Assembly (NCBI RefSeq): GCF_008630535.1
Contig: NZ_VWPH01000009.1
Location: forward strand, 1-64,000
DNA length: 64,000 nt
From: Saccharopolyspora hirsuta
Lineage (GTDB): Bacteria; Actinomycetota; Actinomycetes; Mycobacteriales; Pseudonocardiaceae
Reading direction: 5' to 3'
Part shown: in pieces, positions 1 to 8,743 of the stretch
Position numbering within the stretch: position 1 is the stretch's first letter
Layout of the letters: each line of letters opens with the position of its first letter
The notes under the pieces: model-generated
What the model saw: the letters and a program-made list of their open reading frames with translations, nothing else
Databases searched by the model: none
Told to the model about the DNA's origin: nothing
Position numbers and translations under genes: made by a program

Positions 1-14
1 ACTATAGGTGATCA

Positions 15-76
15 CGTGGGGTCCTGGTCCTACGAAGACGATCTTGTGGTGAGACTTCTTCTACCAGGACCCCACG
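15..76. repeat. 14-bp inverted repeat with 34-nt loop
   Basis: The arms 15-28 and 63-76 (CGTGGGGTCCTGGT and its exact complement) are perfectly paired around a 34-nt loop. The loop itself can fold through AAGA (35-38) and TCTT (42-45). There is no T-tract and I see no gene between it and position 163. It could be the terminator of a gene left of the window or the end of a dispersed repeat; the sequence does not decide which. Confidence 0.6.
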
Positions 77-163
77 CCCACACCTCTTCAGCCCCTCAGC
101 CACCCCCACCCCACTGAGATCACCTCATTGAAATCGCGGAAGAACGGAAGGTGGCCCACCCCG

Positions 164-1462
164 TCAGGTGGGGGAGAGGGTGCGGTTGGTGGCGACCGGG
201 AGGGCTGCCAGGCCGTGGATGATTGAGGTCGGGCGGCGGGTTGCCGCGCCCGCTCGGCGGAGGTGGGGGAGGCGGGTGGCCAGGGCTCGGAAGGCGACTT
301 CGGCCTCCAGCCGGGCCAGCGGTGCTCCCAGGCAGTAGTGGACGCCCGAGGAGAAGGCCAGGTGGTCCGCGCGGTCCGGGCGGTCGAGGTCGAAGCGGTC
401 CGGGTCCGGGTGGGCCGCCGGGTCGCGGCCCGCCGCGGCCAGCAGGGCCAGGACCGGCGTGTCCGCGGCCAGTCGGCGACCGGCCAGCTCCAGCGGTTCG
501 TGCGCGATGCGCATGGTCATCTGGACCGGCGGGTCCCAGCGCAGCGTTTCCTCCACCACCGCTGGCGCCAGGTCGGGTTCGGCGCGCAGCCGCGCCCACT
601 GGTCCGGGTTCCGCAGCAGCGCCAAGGTGCCGTTGCCGATCAGGTTCACCGTCGTCTCGAACCCGGCCACCAGCAGCAGGTCGCACAGCTGCACCAGCTC
701 CGCGCCGGTGAGCTTGTCCTCGTCGAGCGCCGCGACCAGGTCGCTGACCACGTCCTCGCCGGGGTCGGCGCGGCGCTGCTCGATGAGCCGCTCGAACATC
801 GCGTCGAGCTCGGCGAACGACTCGCGCATCTGCCGCAGGTGGCGGGTCGAGCGGACCCCGTCCAGCGCCCCCGCCAGCACCCGGCCGTGGTGCGCCAGCC
901 GTTCGGCGTCCAGCGGCGGCAGCCCCAGCAGCTCGCAGATCACCCGGATCGGCAGCGGTCCGGCGAAGTCCCGGACCAGGTCGAACTCGCCGCGCTCGGC
1001 CACCCGGTCCAGCAGTTCGTCGGCGATCAGCTCGATGCGCTCCCGGTAGGTCTCCAGGCGGCGGGGCCGGAAGGCCGGGGCGGCGAGCTTGCGCAGCCGC
1101 GAGTGGTCGGGCGGGTCCAGCTCCAGCAGCGAGAGCTGCAGCTCGACGGCCGCCGCGGTCGGGTCGCCGTAGGAGCCGTCGCTGGTGCGCACGCCGAACC
1201 GCCGGTCGCGCAGCACCTCGTCGCAGAGCTGGTGCGTCGTCGCGACCAGCGCGCCCAGCTTGCTGCGCACCAGCGGCCCGCGGTCGCGCAGCTCCCGGTA
1301 GATCGGGTACGGGTCGTCCCGCCACGGCGCGTGCAGCAGGCGGGCGACCGGTTCACCGCGCTTGGCGAAGAACCAGGTCAGCGCCCCCTGTGCGATCAGC
1401 CGGGCGCCGAGGCCGAGCTCGGCGAACCGGCTCTGGCCGGTGCGGGCTTGCGAAGCGGACAT
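164..1462 (-). CDS. cytochrome P450
   Basis: A 432-residue soluble bacterial cytochrome P450, a haem monooxygenase needing electrons from a ferredoxin system that is not encoded nearby. Visible signatures are the I-helix oxygen-binding motif AGFETT (266-271), the K-helix ExxR as EETLR (304-308), the meander HPDPDRF (351-357) and the haem loop FSSGVHYCLG (370-379) with Cys377 as axial ligand. Length and order fit the CYP107-like families of actinomycetes. The ATG at 1462 is preceded by GAGGGGG at good spacing. It is encoded just downstream of a VOC protein gene on the same strand, with 81 bp between. No biosynthetic cluster surrounds it, so the substrate cannot be inferred. A short CCCACC/GGTGGG hairpin (155-172) spans the stop codon. 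Confidence 0.95.
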   Translation of the reverse strand: MSASQARTGQSRFAELGLGARLIAQGALTWFFAKRGEPVARLLHAPWRDDPYPIYRELRDRGPLVRSKLGALVATTHQLCDEVLRDRRFGVRTSDGSYGDPTAAAVELQLSLLELDPPDHSRLRKLAAPAFRPRRLETYRERIELIADELLDRVAERGEFDLVRDFAGPLPIRVICELLGLPPLDAERLAHHGRVLAGALDGVRSTRHLRQMRESFAELDAMFERLIEQRRADPGEDVVSDLVAALDEDKLTGAELVQLCDLLLVAGFETTVNLIGNGTLALLRNPDQWARLRAEPDLAPAVVEETLRWDPPVQMTMRIAHEPLELAGRRLAADTPVLALLAAAGRDPAAHPDPDRFDLDRPDRADHLAFSSGVHYCLGAPLARLEAEVAFRALATRLPHLRRAGAATRRPTSIIHGLAALPVATNRTLSPT

Positions 1463-1543
1463 CGGACCCCCTCGGCGACGTGGACCTGACTTCGAGGGAA
1501 CCGCAGGACGGGCGCCGCGACAATGGGCCGATCAGCTCAGCGC

Positions 1544-1894
1544 TCACTCGTCGGTGCCCACGCAGAACTCGTTGCCCTCCGGGTCGGCCAGCACCGTCCA
1601 GGTCAGGCCGCAGGCGGAGTGCTCGCCCAGCACGGTCGCGCCCAGCCCGACGAGCCGCCGCACCTCCGCCTGCCGGTCGGCGGTGCTCAGGTCGACGTGG
1701 GCGCGGTTCTTCCCGGAACGGGGCTCGGGCACCCGCTGCAGCCCGACCCGCACACCGCCCGCCCGGTTCGGGGCGAGCATCACGAACTCGTCGGAGTCGA
1801 AGGAGACCGCGGTGTTCAGCGCGCGCGCCCAGAATTCGGCGAGGTCGCGCGGCGAAGCGCAGTCGATGGTCACCATGACGATGTCCGGGTTCAT
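1544..1894 (-). CDS. VOC (glyoxalase/bleomycin-resistance-like) protein
   Basis: A 116-residue protein of the vicinal oxygen chelate superfamily. It opens with the beta-strand MVTIDCASPRDLAEFWARAL, and the second half ends with VLADPEGNEFCVG, the usual end of a glyoxalase-like domain. Members bind a metal in a betaalphabetabetabeta module as lyases, dioxygenases or drug-binding proteins; which applies here cannot be told. The length matches a single-domain member. It precedes the P450 on the same strand and is divergent from proS. Confidence 0.85.
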   Translation of the reverse strand: MNPDIVMVTIDCASPRDLAEFWARALNTAVSFDSDEFVMLAPNRAGGVRVGLQRVPEPRSGKNRAHVDLSTADRQAEVRRLVGLGATVLGEHSACGLTWTVLADPEGNEFCVGTDE

Positions 1895-2014
1895 GGCCGC
1901 ACGCTAGCGGCGTGCACCGACACCGGCCGCCGACCGGTAATCCGCTGGTGGTGGCCCCGGGGCCACTCGCTACCCTGCCCGTGACGAACCAGCCCGGATG
2001 AGGAGCCAGTAGCC

Positions 2015-3760
2015 GTGATCACGAGGATGTCGACGTTGTTCCTGCGTACCCTGCGCGAGGATCCGGCCGACGCCGAGGTGCCGAGCCACAAGCTGCTCGT
2101 CCGCGCCGGCTACGTCCGCCGGATCGCGCCGGGCATCTACTCCTGGCTGCCGCTGGGGCTGCGGGTGCTGCGCAAGATCGAAGAGGTCGTGCGCCAGGAG
2201 ATGGACGCCATCGGGGGCCAGGAGATCCACCTGCCCGCGCTGCTGCCCAAGGAGCCCTACGACGCGACCAACCGCTGGACCGAGTACGGCCCGACGATGT
2301 TCCGGCTGAAGGACCGCAAGGGCGCCGAGTACGCGCTCGGCCCCACCCACGAGGAGCTGTTCGCGCTCACGGTCAAGGGCGAGTACAGCTCCTACAAGGA
2401 CTACCCGGTCGTGCTGTACCAGATCCAGACCAAGTACCGGGACGAGGAGCGGCCGCGCGCGGGCATCCTGCGCGGGCGCGAGTTCGTGATGAAGGACTCC
2501 TACTCCTTCGACCTCGACGACGAGGGCCTGACCTCGGCCTACCAGCTGCACCGCGACGCCTACACCCGGATCTTCGACCGGCTCGGGCTGAACTACGTGA
2601 TCGTGTCGGCCACCTCCGGCGCGATGGGCGGCTCGGCCTCCGAGGAGTTCCTGGCCGAGTGCGAGACCGGTGAGGACACCTTCGTGCGCAGCACGGAGTC
2701 CGGCTTCGCCGCCAACGTCGAGGCCGTGGTGACCCCGGCGCCGCCCGCCGAGCCGATCGAGGGCAAGCCCGCCGCGGCGGTGCACCACACGCCGAACACG
2801 CCGACCATCGAGACCCTGGTCGACTTCCTCAACGCCAACACCGACCGCAAGTTCACCGCGGCCGACACCCTGAAGAACGTGCTGGTCAAGACCCGCCAGC
2901 CGGGGGCGGAGGAGTGGGAGCTGCTGGCCGTCGGCGTGCCCGGCGACCGCGAGGTCGACATGAAGCGGCTGGAGGCCTCGCTGGAGCCCGCCGAGGTGGC
3001 GCTGCTGGAGGAGTCCGACTTCACCGCCAACCCGTTCCTGGTCAAGGGCTACATCGGCCCGAAGGCGCTGCAGGACAACGGGGTCCGCTACCTGGTCGAC
3101 CCGCGGGTGGTCACCGGCACCGCGTGGGTGACCGGCGCGGACAAGACCGACCACCACGTGCTGGACCTGGTGTGCGGCCGGGACTTCACCCCGGACGGCA
3201 CCATCGAGGCCGCCGAGGTCCGCGAGGGCGACCCGTCGCCGGACGGCAAGGGCACCCTGGTCGCCGCGCGCGGCATCGAGATCGGCCACATCTTCCAGCT
3301 CGGCCGCAAGTACGCCGACGCGTTCGGGCTGGACGCGCTGGGCCAGGACGGCAAGCCGAAGCGGATCACCATGGGCTCCTACGGCGTCGGCGTGTCCCGC
3401 CTGGTCGCCGTGATCGCCGAGCAGAGCCACGACGAGCAGGGCCTGGTCTGGCCGCGCGAGGTGGCCCCGGCCGACGTGCACGTGGTCATCGCGGGCAAGG
3501 ACGAGAGCATCTGGGAGCGCGGCGAGGCGATCGCCGCCGAGCTCGACGCGGCCGGGGTGCAGGTGATCCTGGACGACCGGACGGTCTCGCCGGGCGTGAA
3601 GTTCGCCGACTCCGAGCTGCTCGGCGTGCCGACGATCCTGGTAGTGGGCAAGGGCCTGACCCGGGGCGTCGTCGAGGTCCGCGACCGCCGCTCCGGCGAC
3701 CGCGCGGAGGTCGAGGTGGACAACGCCGTCGCGCACGTCGTCGACGTGGTGCGCGGCTGA
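2015..3760 (+). CDS. proS: prolyl-tRNA synthetase, bacterial type with editing domain
   Basis: A 581-residue class II synthetase that charges tRNA-Pro. The N-terminus [20 protein letters not shown] and the catalytic core with motif 2 around [11 protein letters not shown] are clear. The YbaK-type editing insertion lies between motifs 2 and 3 (about 225-390), which removes mischarged Ala-tRNA-Pro and marks the bacterial long form. Motif 3 is near GSYGVGVSR (about 452-460), and an anticodon-binding domain fills the last 95 residues. The GTG at 2015 has AGGAG at 2001-2005, 9 nt upstream. A perfect hairpin follows the gene. A weak -10-like TACCCT lies at 1971-1976. Confidence 0.98.
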   Translation: MITRMSTLFLRTLREDPADAEVPSHKLLVRAGYVRRIAPGIYSWLPLGLRVLRKIEEVVRQEMDAIGGQEIHLPALLPKEPYDATNRWTEYGPTMFRLKDRKGAEYALGPTHEELFALTVKGEYSSYKDYPVVLYQIQTKYRDEERPRAGILRGREFVMKDSYSFDLDDEGLTSAYQLHRDAYTRIFDRLGLNYVIVSATSGAMGGSASEEFLAECETGEDTFVRSTESGFAANVEAVVTPAPPAEPIEGKPAAAVHHTPNTPTIETLVDFLNANTDRKFTAADTLKNVLVKTRQPGAEEWELLAVGVPGDREVDMKRLEASLEPAEVALLEESDFTANPFLVKGYIGPKALQDNGVRYLVDPRVVTGTAWVTGADKTDHHVLDLVCGRDFTPDGTIEAAEVREGDPSPDGKGTLVAARGIEIGHIFQLGRKYADAFGLDALGQDGKPKRITMGSYGVGVSRLVAVIAEQSHDEQGLVWPREVAPADVHVVIAGKDESIWERGEAIAAELDAAGVQVILDDRTVSPGVKFADSELLGVPTILVVGKGLTRGVVEVRDRRSGDRAEVEVDNAVAHVVDVVRG

Positions 3761-3773
3761 GCGCAGCTCACGT

Positions 3774-3814
3774 CGCGGAGCCCCCCGGGGACCGGTTCCC
3801 CGGGGGGCTCCGCG
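3774..3814 (+). terminator. 18-bp perfect stem-loop after proS
   Basis: Arms 3774-3791 and 3797-3814 are exactly complementary over 18 bp around a 5-nt loop, starting 13 nt after the proS stop. There is no U-tract, as is common in high-GC actinobacteria. The decayed AraC-like remnant on the other strand runs up to the right arm. Confidence 0.8.
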
Positions 3815-3947
3815 CTGCCAGCGGCACCGCCAGCAGTCGGCTCGGGGCGAGCCCGAACATCGCGTGGAACACCGAGCTGAAGTGCGGCGGGCTCGCGAAA
3901 CCGGCGGTGATGTGCGCGGCTGCGGCGAGCATCCGCGCCCACAGTCG
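3813..3947 (-). pseudogene. remnant of an AraC-family HTH domain
   Basis: On the minus strand, one frame reads GFASPPHFSSVFHAMFG followed by LAPSRLL. This matches the second helix-turn-helix of AraC/XylS regulators (typically GF.S.SHFSR.FR..FG..PS). It is preceded by RHRLWARMLAAAAHIT, a shrunken version of the first helix, and there is no start codon, N-terminal domain or intact first HTH. About 45 residues of a 270-300-residue family are left, so I read it as a dead fragment between proS and the HAD gene. Confidence 0.6.
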
Positions 3948-4032
3948 GTGTCGCCTTGAACAGCCGCAGCAGCCTACGCGCTCAGCGTTGCTTCTGAAGC
4001 GATCTCGCCGGGGCCGGGCGCTCCTGCTGAGC

Positions 4033-4728
4033 TCACGACACGGCGGTGAGCACGGCTTCGGTGTCGGCCAGGTCCGGCAGGACGGCGTGGGCACCGGCGG
4101 CGCGGAGCTCGGCTTCGGTGCTGCTGCCGGTGGCCACGCCCACCGCGACCGCGCCGAAGCGCAGCGCGCCTGCGACGTCGTGGGGCGTGTCGCCGACGAC
4201 CACGACGGAGTCGGGCGCGATCGCCGTGCCGTGCCGGTCGGCGGCCTTGGTGACGGAGTCGGCGATCAGGTCGTGGCGGTGCACCGAACCGGCGCCGAAC
4301 CCGCCGATCTCGAAGTCCACGTGGTGGTGCAGGTCGAAGGACTCGAGCTTGTGGAACGCCACCTCGGCGAGGTTCCCGGTCACCAGGGTCTGCACGAACC
4401 CCGGCTCCAGCGACAGCGCCTTCAGCGCTTGAGCCGCCCCGGGCAGCGCGCTGCCGCGCTCCGCCAGCTCGTCCCGGGTCTCGGCGACCGCGCTGGTCAG
4501 CGCGGCGAACATGGCCGCGATCGTGGCCTCGTCGGCGGGCACGCCGTGGTTCTCCAGGACGTCGGTGGTGATCGCCAGCTCGGTGCGCCCGGCGGTGTCG
4601 GGCATCTGCTCCAACGTCCGCCCCGTCACCGCCGCCAGCGCCTGCCGGTACCAGCGGGACCCGAAGCCCCGAGCGTCGACGAGCGTCAGATCGATGTCCC
4701 ACAGCACGAGTCGCGTCACGGCGCCCAT
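4033..4728 (-). CDS. HAD-superfamily phosphatase
   Basis: A 231-residue haloacid-dehalogenase-like hydrolase. Motif I is LVLWDIDLTLVDA, with nucleophile Asp11 and acid-base Asp13. Motif II is VTGN (116-119). A conserved Lys follows and motif IV is VVVVGDTPHDV (175-185). A cap-like helical region lies between motifs I and II. It resembles phosphoglycolate-phosphatase-type members, but the substrate is not evident. The ATG at 4728 was chosen because the HAD fold begins there; the frame stays open upstream only as a shadow of the MFS gene. It ends about 20 bp before the following MFS gene on the same strand, so the two may be cotranscribed. Confidence 0.9.
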   Translation of the reverse strand: MGAVTRLVLWDIDLTLVDARGFGSRWYRQALAAVTGRTLEQMPDTAGRTELAITTDVLENHGVPADEATIAAMFAALTSAVAETRDELAERGSALPGAAQALKALSLEPGFVQTLVTGNLAEVAFHKLESFDLHHHVDFEIGGFGAGSVHRHDLIADSVTKAADRHGTAIAPDSVVVVGDTPHDVAGALRFGAVAVGVATGSSTEAELRAAGAHAVLPDLADTEAVLTAVS

Positions 4729-4751
4729 CGTGCCAGCCCGCCGACCCCGCG

Positions 4752-6035
4752 TCAGGACGTCAGCTCGCCGCGGGCGGTCTCGGGCACCACCGCCATCCCC
4801 ACCACGGTGAGCGCCAGGCAGCCGATCAGCAGGACCACCACCGGCGTCGGCGACGCCGTGGCCCGCAGCAGCGCGGTGCCCGCCAGCGGCGCCGCCGCAC
4901 CGGCCAGCACGGTCGCCGCCTGGTAGCCCAGCGACACCCCGGAGTACCGCACCGAGGTTCCGAAGAGCTCGGCGTAGAAAGCGGATTGCGCCCCGGTCAA
5001 CGTCCCGTGCAGCAGCAGGCCGACGGCCACCGCCAGGAACACCAGGGCCGACTCGCGGCTGGCCACCAGCGGGAAGAACACCACCGTCCACAGTGCACAG
5101 ATCAGGGCCGCGCCGATCGCCACCGGGCGGCGGCCCAACCGGTCCGACAGCGCGCCACCGGCCAGCATCGCCAGCGCCTGCACCAGCGATCCGACGGTGA
5201 CCGCAGCGGTCGTGACCGCCGCGGGCAACCCGATGCTGCCCGCGTACACCAGCAGGAAGATGGTGAACACGTAGAACGCCGCGTTCTCGCCGACGCGCGC
5301 GGCGAAGGCCGCGAACACCTCGCGCGGGTACCGCCGCAACGCCTCCAGCACCGGTGCCCGCGCCTCGCGGCGCTGCTCGGCGACGGCCCGGAACAGCGGC
5401 GACTCGGCGACCCGCAACCGGACCCACAAACCGACGACGACCAGCAGGATCGACGCCAGGAACGGGATCCGCCAGCCCCAGGACGCGTACTGCCCGGCCG
5501 TCGTGCTCCCGGCCACCGCCGCGAGCGCGGCCGTGGCCAGCAGGTTGCCCAGCGGCCCGCCGGTCTGCGGCCACGCGGTCCAGAAACCGCGCCGCGCCGG
5601 GGGCCCGTGCTCGGCGACCAGCAGCACAGCGCCGCCGAACTCACCGCCGAGGGCGAAGCCCTGCACGAGCCTGAGCGCCGTCAGCAAGAGCGGCGCGGCG
5701 ACGCCGATCTGGTGGTAGCCCGGCAGCAGGCCGATCAGCACCGACGCCGAACCCATCAGCACCAGGCTGATCACCAGCAGCCGCTTGCGCCCCACCCGGT
5801 CGCCGAAGTGCCCGAACACCAGTCCGCCCAGCGGTCGGGCGGCGAACCCGACGGCGTAGGTCACCAGCGCCAGCAGCACGCCGAGCAGTCCCTCGTCGTG
5901 CGGGAAGAAGACCGGGCCGAACACGGTCGCCGCGGCCGCGCCGTAGAGGAAGAAGTCGTAGAACTCGACCGTCGTCCCGACCACGCCCGCGGACACCACC
6001 CGGCCGAGCCGCCGGTTCCGCACTGTCGTCGTCAC
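4752..6035 (-). CDS. MFS transporter, metabolite:H+ symporter type
   Basis: A 427-residue membrane protein with about 12 hydrophobic segments. The loop 2-3 signature is GHFGDRVGRKRLL, repeated in the second half as GALSDRLGRRPVA. The start region EFYDFFLYGAAAATVFGPVFFP and the motif GGEFGGAVLLVAEH are characteristic of the MHS subfamily (shikimate, proline/betaine and alpha-ketoglutarate symporters). The likely substrate is a small organic acid or osmolyte. The first good start is GTG at 6035; the open frame upstream has no membrane or family similarity. Confidence 0.92.
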   Translation of the reverse strand: MTTTVRNRRLGRVVSAGVVGTTVEFYDFFLYGAAAATVFGPVFFPHDEGLLGVLLALVTYAVGFAARPLGGLVFGHFGDRVGRKRLLVISLVLMGSASVLIGLLPGYHQIGVAAPLLLTALRLVQGFALGGEFGGAVLLVAEHGPPARRGFWTAWPQTGGPLGNLLATAALAAVAGSTTAGQYASWGWRIPFLASILLVVVGLWVRLRVAESPLFRAVAEQRREARAPVLEALRRYPREVFAAFAARVGENAAFYVFTIFLLVYAGSIGLPAAVTTAAVTVGSLVQALAMLAGGALSDRLGRRPVAIGAALICALWTVVFFPLVASRESALVFLAVAVGLLLHGTLTGAQSAFYAELFGTSVRYSGVSLGYQAATVLAGAAAPLAGTALLRATASPTPVVVLLIGCLALTVVGMAVVPETARGELTS

Positions 6036-6141
6036 GAGCGCAAAGCGTGCGCGCGCGAACACGCACCGCGCAAGATCTGCCCCGGATTCGTCCACTTCCG
6101 GCCACGCCACCCTGCGGAAAGGCCGCCGCCCGGAGCGGTGC

Positions 6142-6160
6142 CAATTTCGCGCGAGATCGG
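6142..6160. repeat. TTTC-N4-GAAA palindrome, imperfect copy
   Basis: CAATTTCGCGCGAGATCGG is a slightly decayed copy of the palindrome found intact at 56192-56209. It lies in the 137-bp gap between the YjbQ and MFS genes, which are both on the minus strand. One mismatch (GAGA for GAAA) interrupts the symmetry. Confidence 0.5.
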
Positions 6161-6172
6161 CGCGGCGGAGCG

Positions 6173-6583
6173 TCAGCCGGGGAGGAAGCTCAGGCGGACG
6201 CGGCGGACCGGGTTGTCCACATTGGTGTCCACCAGGCACACCGACTGCCAGGTGCCCAGCGCCATCCGCCCGCCCAGCACCGGGATCGACGCGTACGGCG
6301 GGACGACGGCGGGCAGCACGTGGTCCCGGCCGTGACCGCGCGAGCCGTGGCGGTGCTGCCAGCGGTCGTCCTTGGGCAGCAGGTCGCGCAGCGCCGCGAG
6401 CAGGTCGTCGTCGCTGCCCGCGCCGGTCTCGATGATCGCCAGCCCGGCGGTCGCGTGCGGCACCCAGACGTTGAGCAGACCGTCCTCGGCCCCGGCCGAG
6501 CGCAGGAACCGCTCGCACTCGGCGCCCAGGTCGTAGACGACCTCCACGGATCCGGTGCGGACCTCGATCTCCTCGCTGTGCAT
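6173..6583 (-). CDS. YjbQ family (UPF0047) protein
   Basis: A 136-residue protein of the YjbQ/UPF0047 family, a compact beta-sandwich. Visible family motifs are NVWVPHATAGLAIIE (38-52), the His cluster HRHGSRGHGRDH and the C-terminal ALGTWQSVCLVDTNV. E. coli YjbQ has weak thiamine-phosphate synthase activity, but the physiological role is unsettled. Full length for the family. It is divergent from the aminotransferase gene at 6679, with 95 bp between them. Confidence 0.9.
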   Translation of the reverse strand: MHSEEIEVRTGSVEVVYDLGAECERFLRSAGAEDGLLNVWVPHATAGLAIIETGAGSDDDLLAALRDLLPKDDRWQHRHGSRGHGRDHVLPAVVPPYASIPVLGGRMALGTWQSVCLVDTNVDNPVRRVRLSFLPG

Positions 6584-6678
6584 GGCCCCACCGTATTACG
6601 GCCCCGCCCCGGCGCACGGCGCGACTGATCTGCTCCCGGCCGTTCCGGAACCGGCCGGTCCGGTGCGAGGATGCGGGG

Positions 6679-7728
6679 ATGCGAGAGGCATTCGGCGCGG
6701 AGTTCGAGGTCCCGGACGGCTACCTCAACACCGCCAGCATCGGCGTCCCGCCCGCCGCGGCGGCCCGCGCGGTCGCCGAGTCGGTGCGCAGGTGGGGCAG
6801 CGGGCTGGACCGGCCCGGGGACTTCGAACCCGCCGTGGCCACCGCCCGCGCGGCCTTCGCCCGGCTGATCGGGACCGCCGCGGACCGGGTGGCGATCGGC
6901 ACCACCGCGTCCCAGCTCATCGGGCTCGTCGCGGCCGGGCTCCCGGACGGCGCGCGGGTGCTGGTCGCCGAGGGCGACTTCACCAGCGTGCTCTTCCCGT
7001 TCGCCGCGCAGCGGGACCGCGGGGTGCGGGTGACCGAGGTGGAGCTGGGGGAGATCGCCGCGCACGCCGCTGACCACGACGTCGTCGCGGTCAGCGTGGT
7101 GCAGTCCAGCGACGGCCGCACCGTCGACCTGGAGGCGCTGCGGAAGGTGGCCGAGACCACCTCGACGCGGGTGCTGCTCGACGCCACCCAGGCGGTCGGC
7201 TGGTTGCCGCTGCGGCTCGACTGGGCGGACTGGGTGGTCAGCGCGGCCTACAAGTGGCTCATGTCGCCGCGCGGCGCCGCCTGGCTCGCGATCCACCCCG
7301 ACGCGCCGGAGATCCGCCCCAGCAGCGCCAACTGGTACGCCGGTGAGGACCCGTGGGAGACCACCTACGGGCTGCCCCTGCGGCTGGCCGGGGACGCCCG
7401 CGCGCTCGACCTCTCGCCGACCTGGTTCTCCCACGTCGGCGCGGCCGCCGCGCTGGACTGGCTGACCGGTCTGGACATGGCCGAGGTCGCGGCGCACTGC
7501 ACCGGCCTGGCCGACGAGTTCCTGGCCCGCCTGGGCCTGCCGCCCGCCGGGTCCGCGATCGTCTCGGTGCAGGCCCCCGACGCCGTGGCCAAGCTCACCG
7601 CGGCCGGGGTCTCCTGCGCGGTGCGCGCGGGCCGCGCACGCCTGGCGTTCCACCTGTACAACACCCGCGCGGACGTCGAGATGGCGGTCCGCGCGCTGGG
7701 GGGAACGTCCGGGGTGTCCGTCTCGTAA
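6679..7728 (+). CDS. PLP-dependent class V aminotransferase-like protein
   Basis: A 349-residue fold-type I PLP enzyme of the class V (cysteine desulfurase/isopenicillin N epimerase-like) group. It begins with YLNTASIGVPP, shows the cofactor Asp in LLDATQAVGWLPL, and the Schiff-base lysine is Lys192 in AAYKWLMSPRG. No desulfurase cysteine loop is evident, so an epimerase-like or transaminase role is more likely than sulfur transfer. Start ATG 6679. It is followed closely by a membrane protein on the same strand. Confidence 0.88.
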   Translation: MREAFGAEFEVPDGYLNTASIGVPPAAAARAVAESVRRWGSGLDRPGDFEPAVATARAAFARLIGTAADRVAIGTTASQLIGLVAAGLPDGARVLVAEGDFTSVLFPFAAQRDRGVRVTEVELGEIAAHAADHDVVAVSVVQSSDGRTVDLEALRKVAETTSTRVLLDATQAVGWLPLRLDWADWVVSAAYKWLMSPRGAAWLAIHPDAPEIRPSSANWYAGEDPWETTYGLPLRLAGDARALDLSPTWFSHVGAAAALDWLTGLDMAEVAAHCTGLADEFLARLGLPPAGSAIVSVQAPDAVAKLTAAGVSCAVRAGRARLAFHLYNTRADVEMAVRALGGTSGVSVS

Positions 7729-7783
7729 TCCGCAACCGCTACCGTTGGTTTCCGTGCCCGACCGAAGAGGTGCGCCCGAGGAC

Positions 7784-8689
7784 ATGACGGGTGAACAAGC
7801 TGACACGCAGCGTGAAACCGCTCCGCTCCGCCGCGACAATTCGTGGATACAGCCGGACCGGGCACCGGTGGACCCCGGGCCGGGGCAGACCACCAGACCC
7901 GTCTTTGCCCCGCCGGCCCAGCAGGCGCCGCGCCCGGTGCACTCGCAGACGAACCCGCCGGTGCACTCGCAGACCAACCCGCCCGCGTACCAGCAGCCCT
8001 ACCAGCAGGCGGGCCCGCCGCAGCCGACCAACCCGCCGGTGCGCCCGTCGGCGAACCCGGCGACCAGTCGGCAGCCCGCGCCCGGGCCGCCGCCGTCCGG
8101 CAAGCGGATCACGCCGATGGGCTGGCTCGCGCGCGGTGCCGGGCTGTTCGCCATCTCCGTGGTGTCCGGGCTGGTCTGGCTGGCGGTCAAGCCGGAGCCG
8201 CCCGAGCCGGAGGGGCCGCCGCCGCTGGCGGTGAAGTACGACTTCAAGCCGATCCGCCGCGAGGAGGGCTTCCGCGGCTGCCAGAACGTCTCGGACTACA
8301 AGGTCCAGCAGTTCTTCCAGAACGAGGAGTGCGAGCACCTCACCCGCGCCCTGTACGACACCACGCTGCCGGACGGCAGCCGGGTGCTGACCTCGATCGT
8401 CACCGTGCTGATGCCCGACGCGGACAGCGCGCGGCGGCTCGACGAGCTGCTCACGCGGGACAACACCGGCAACATCCGGGACCTGGTCGACGACGGCAGC
8501 AACGACACCAAGGACCTGCCGGACCTCGTGGACAAGGCGTACGCCTCCGGCCGCCAGGACCGCCTGGTGGTGATCGGAGACTCGGCCTACTACGACAAGG
8601 AGACGCCGAAGAACGACCTGGCCCTGCTCGACGTCTCGGAGGAGGCGCTCAAGCTCGGCTGGCCGCAGGACCAGCAGAAGCCGGGCTGA
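7784..8689 (+). CDS. proline-rich single-pass membrane protein of unknown function
   Basis: Not recognised as a named family. The roughly 105-residue N-terminus is rich in Pro, Gln and Thr and contains a tandem repeat of QTNPPVHS. One membrane segment follows (ARGAGLFAISVVSGLVWLAV), then an external domain of about 160 residues with two cysteines in its first part (FRGC and NEEC), which could form a disulfide. The layout suggests an N-terminus inside and the domain outside. I chose ATG 7784 (301 residues). In-frame GTG 7754 and TTG 7745 are alternatives, and no Shine-Dalgarno site is decisive. A stem-loop follows the stop. Confidence 0.7.
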   Translation: MTGEQADTQRETAPLRRDNSWIQPDRAPVDPGPGQTTRPVFAPPAQQAPRPVHSQTNPPVHSQTNPPAYQQPYQQAGPPQPTNPPVRPSANPATSRQPAPGPPPSGKRITPMGWLARGAGLFAISVVSGLVWLAVKPEPPEPEGPPPLAVKYDFKPIRREEGFRGCQNVSDYKVQQFFQNEECEHLTRALYDTTLPDGSRVLTSIVTVLMPDADSARRLDELLTRDNTGNIRDLVDDGSNDTKDLPDLVDKAYASGRQDRLVVIGDSAYYDKETPKNDLALLDVSEEALKLGWPQDQQKPG

Positions 8690-8697
8690 GCCGCTCT

Positions 8698-8739
8698 CGT
8701 GCGCGGCGATGGTCGCAAGAACGACCGCCGCCGCGCACG
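8698..8739. terminator. dispersed stem-loop, copy 1 (bidirectional terminator)
   Basis: Arms 8698-8715 and 8722-8739 pair over 18 positions with two mismatches around the loop CAAGAA. It sits between convergent genes ending at 8689 and 8744. Near-identical elements occur at 23137-23178 and 61219-61260. Confidence 0.8.
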
Positions 8740-8743
8740 AACG

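Noticed and set aside
164-1894. Start of a natural-product gene cluster (P450 plus VOC)
   Set aside because: No PKS, NRPS, terpene or RiPP genes occur in the window and the right neighbour is proS.
1895-2014. T-box or other riboswitch upstream of proS
   Set aside because: Only 120 bp, no T-box core sequence, and only a short GGCCCCGGGGCC palindrome is present.
3774-3814. Insertion-sequence inverted repeat after proS
   Set aside because: The arms are adjacent with a 5-nt loop directly after a stop, which fits a terminator.
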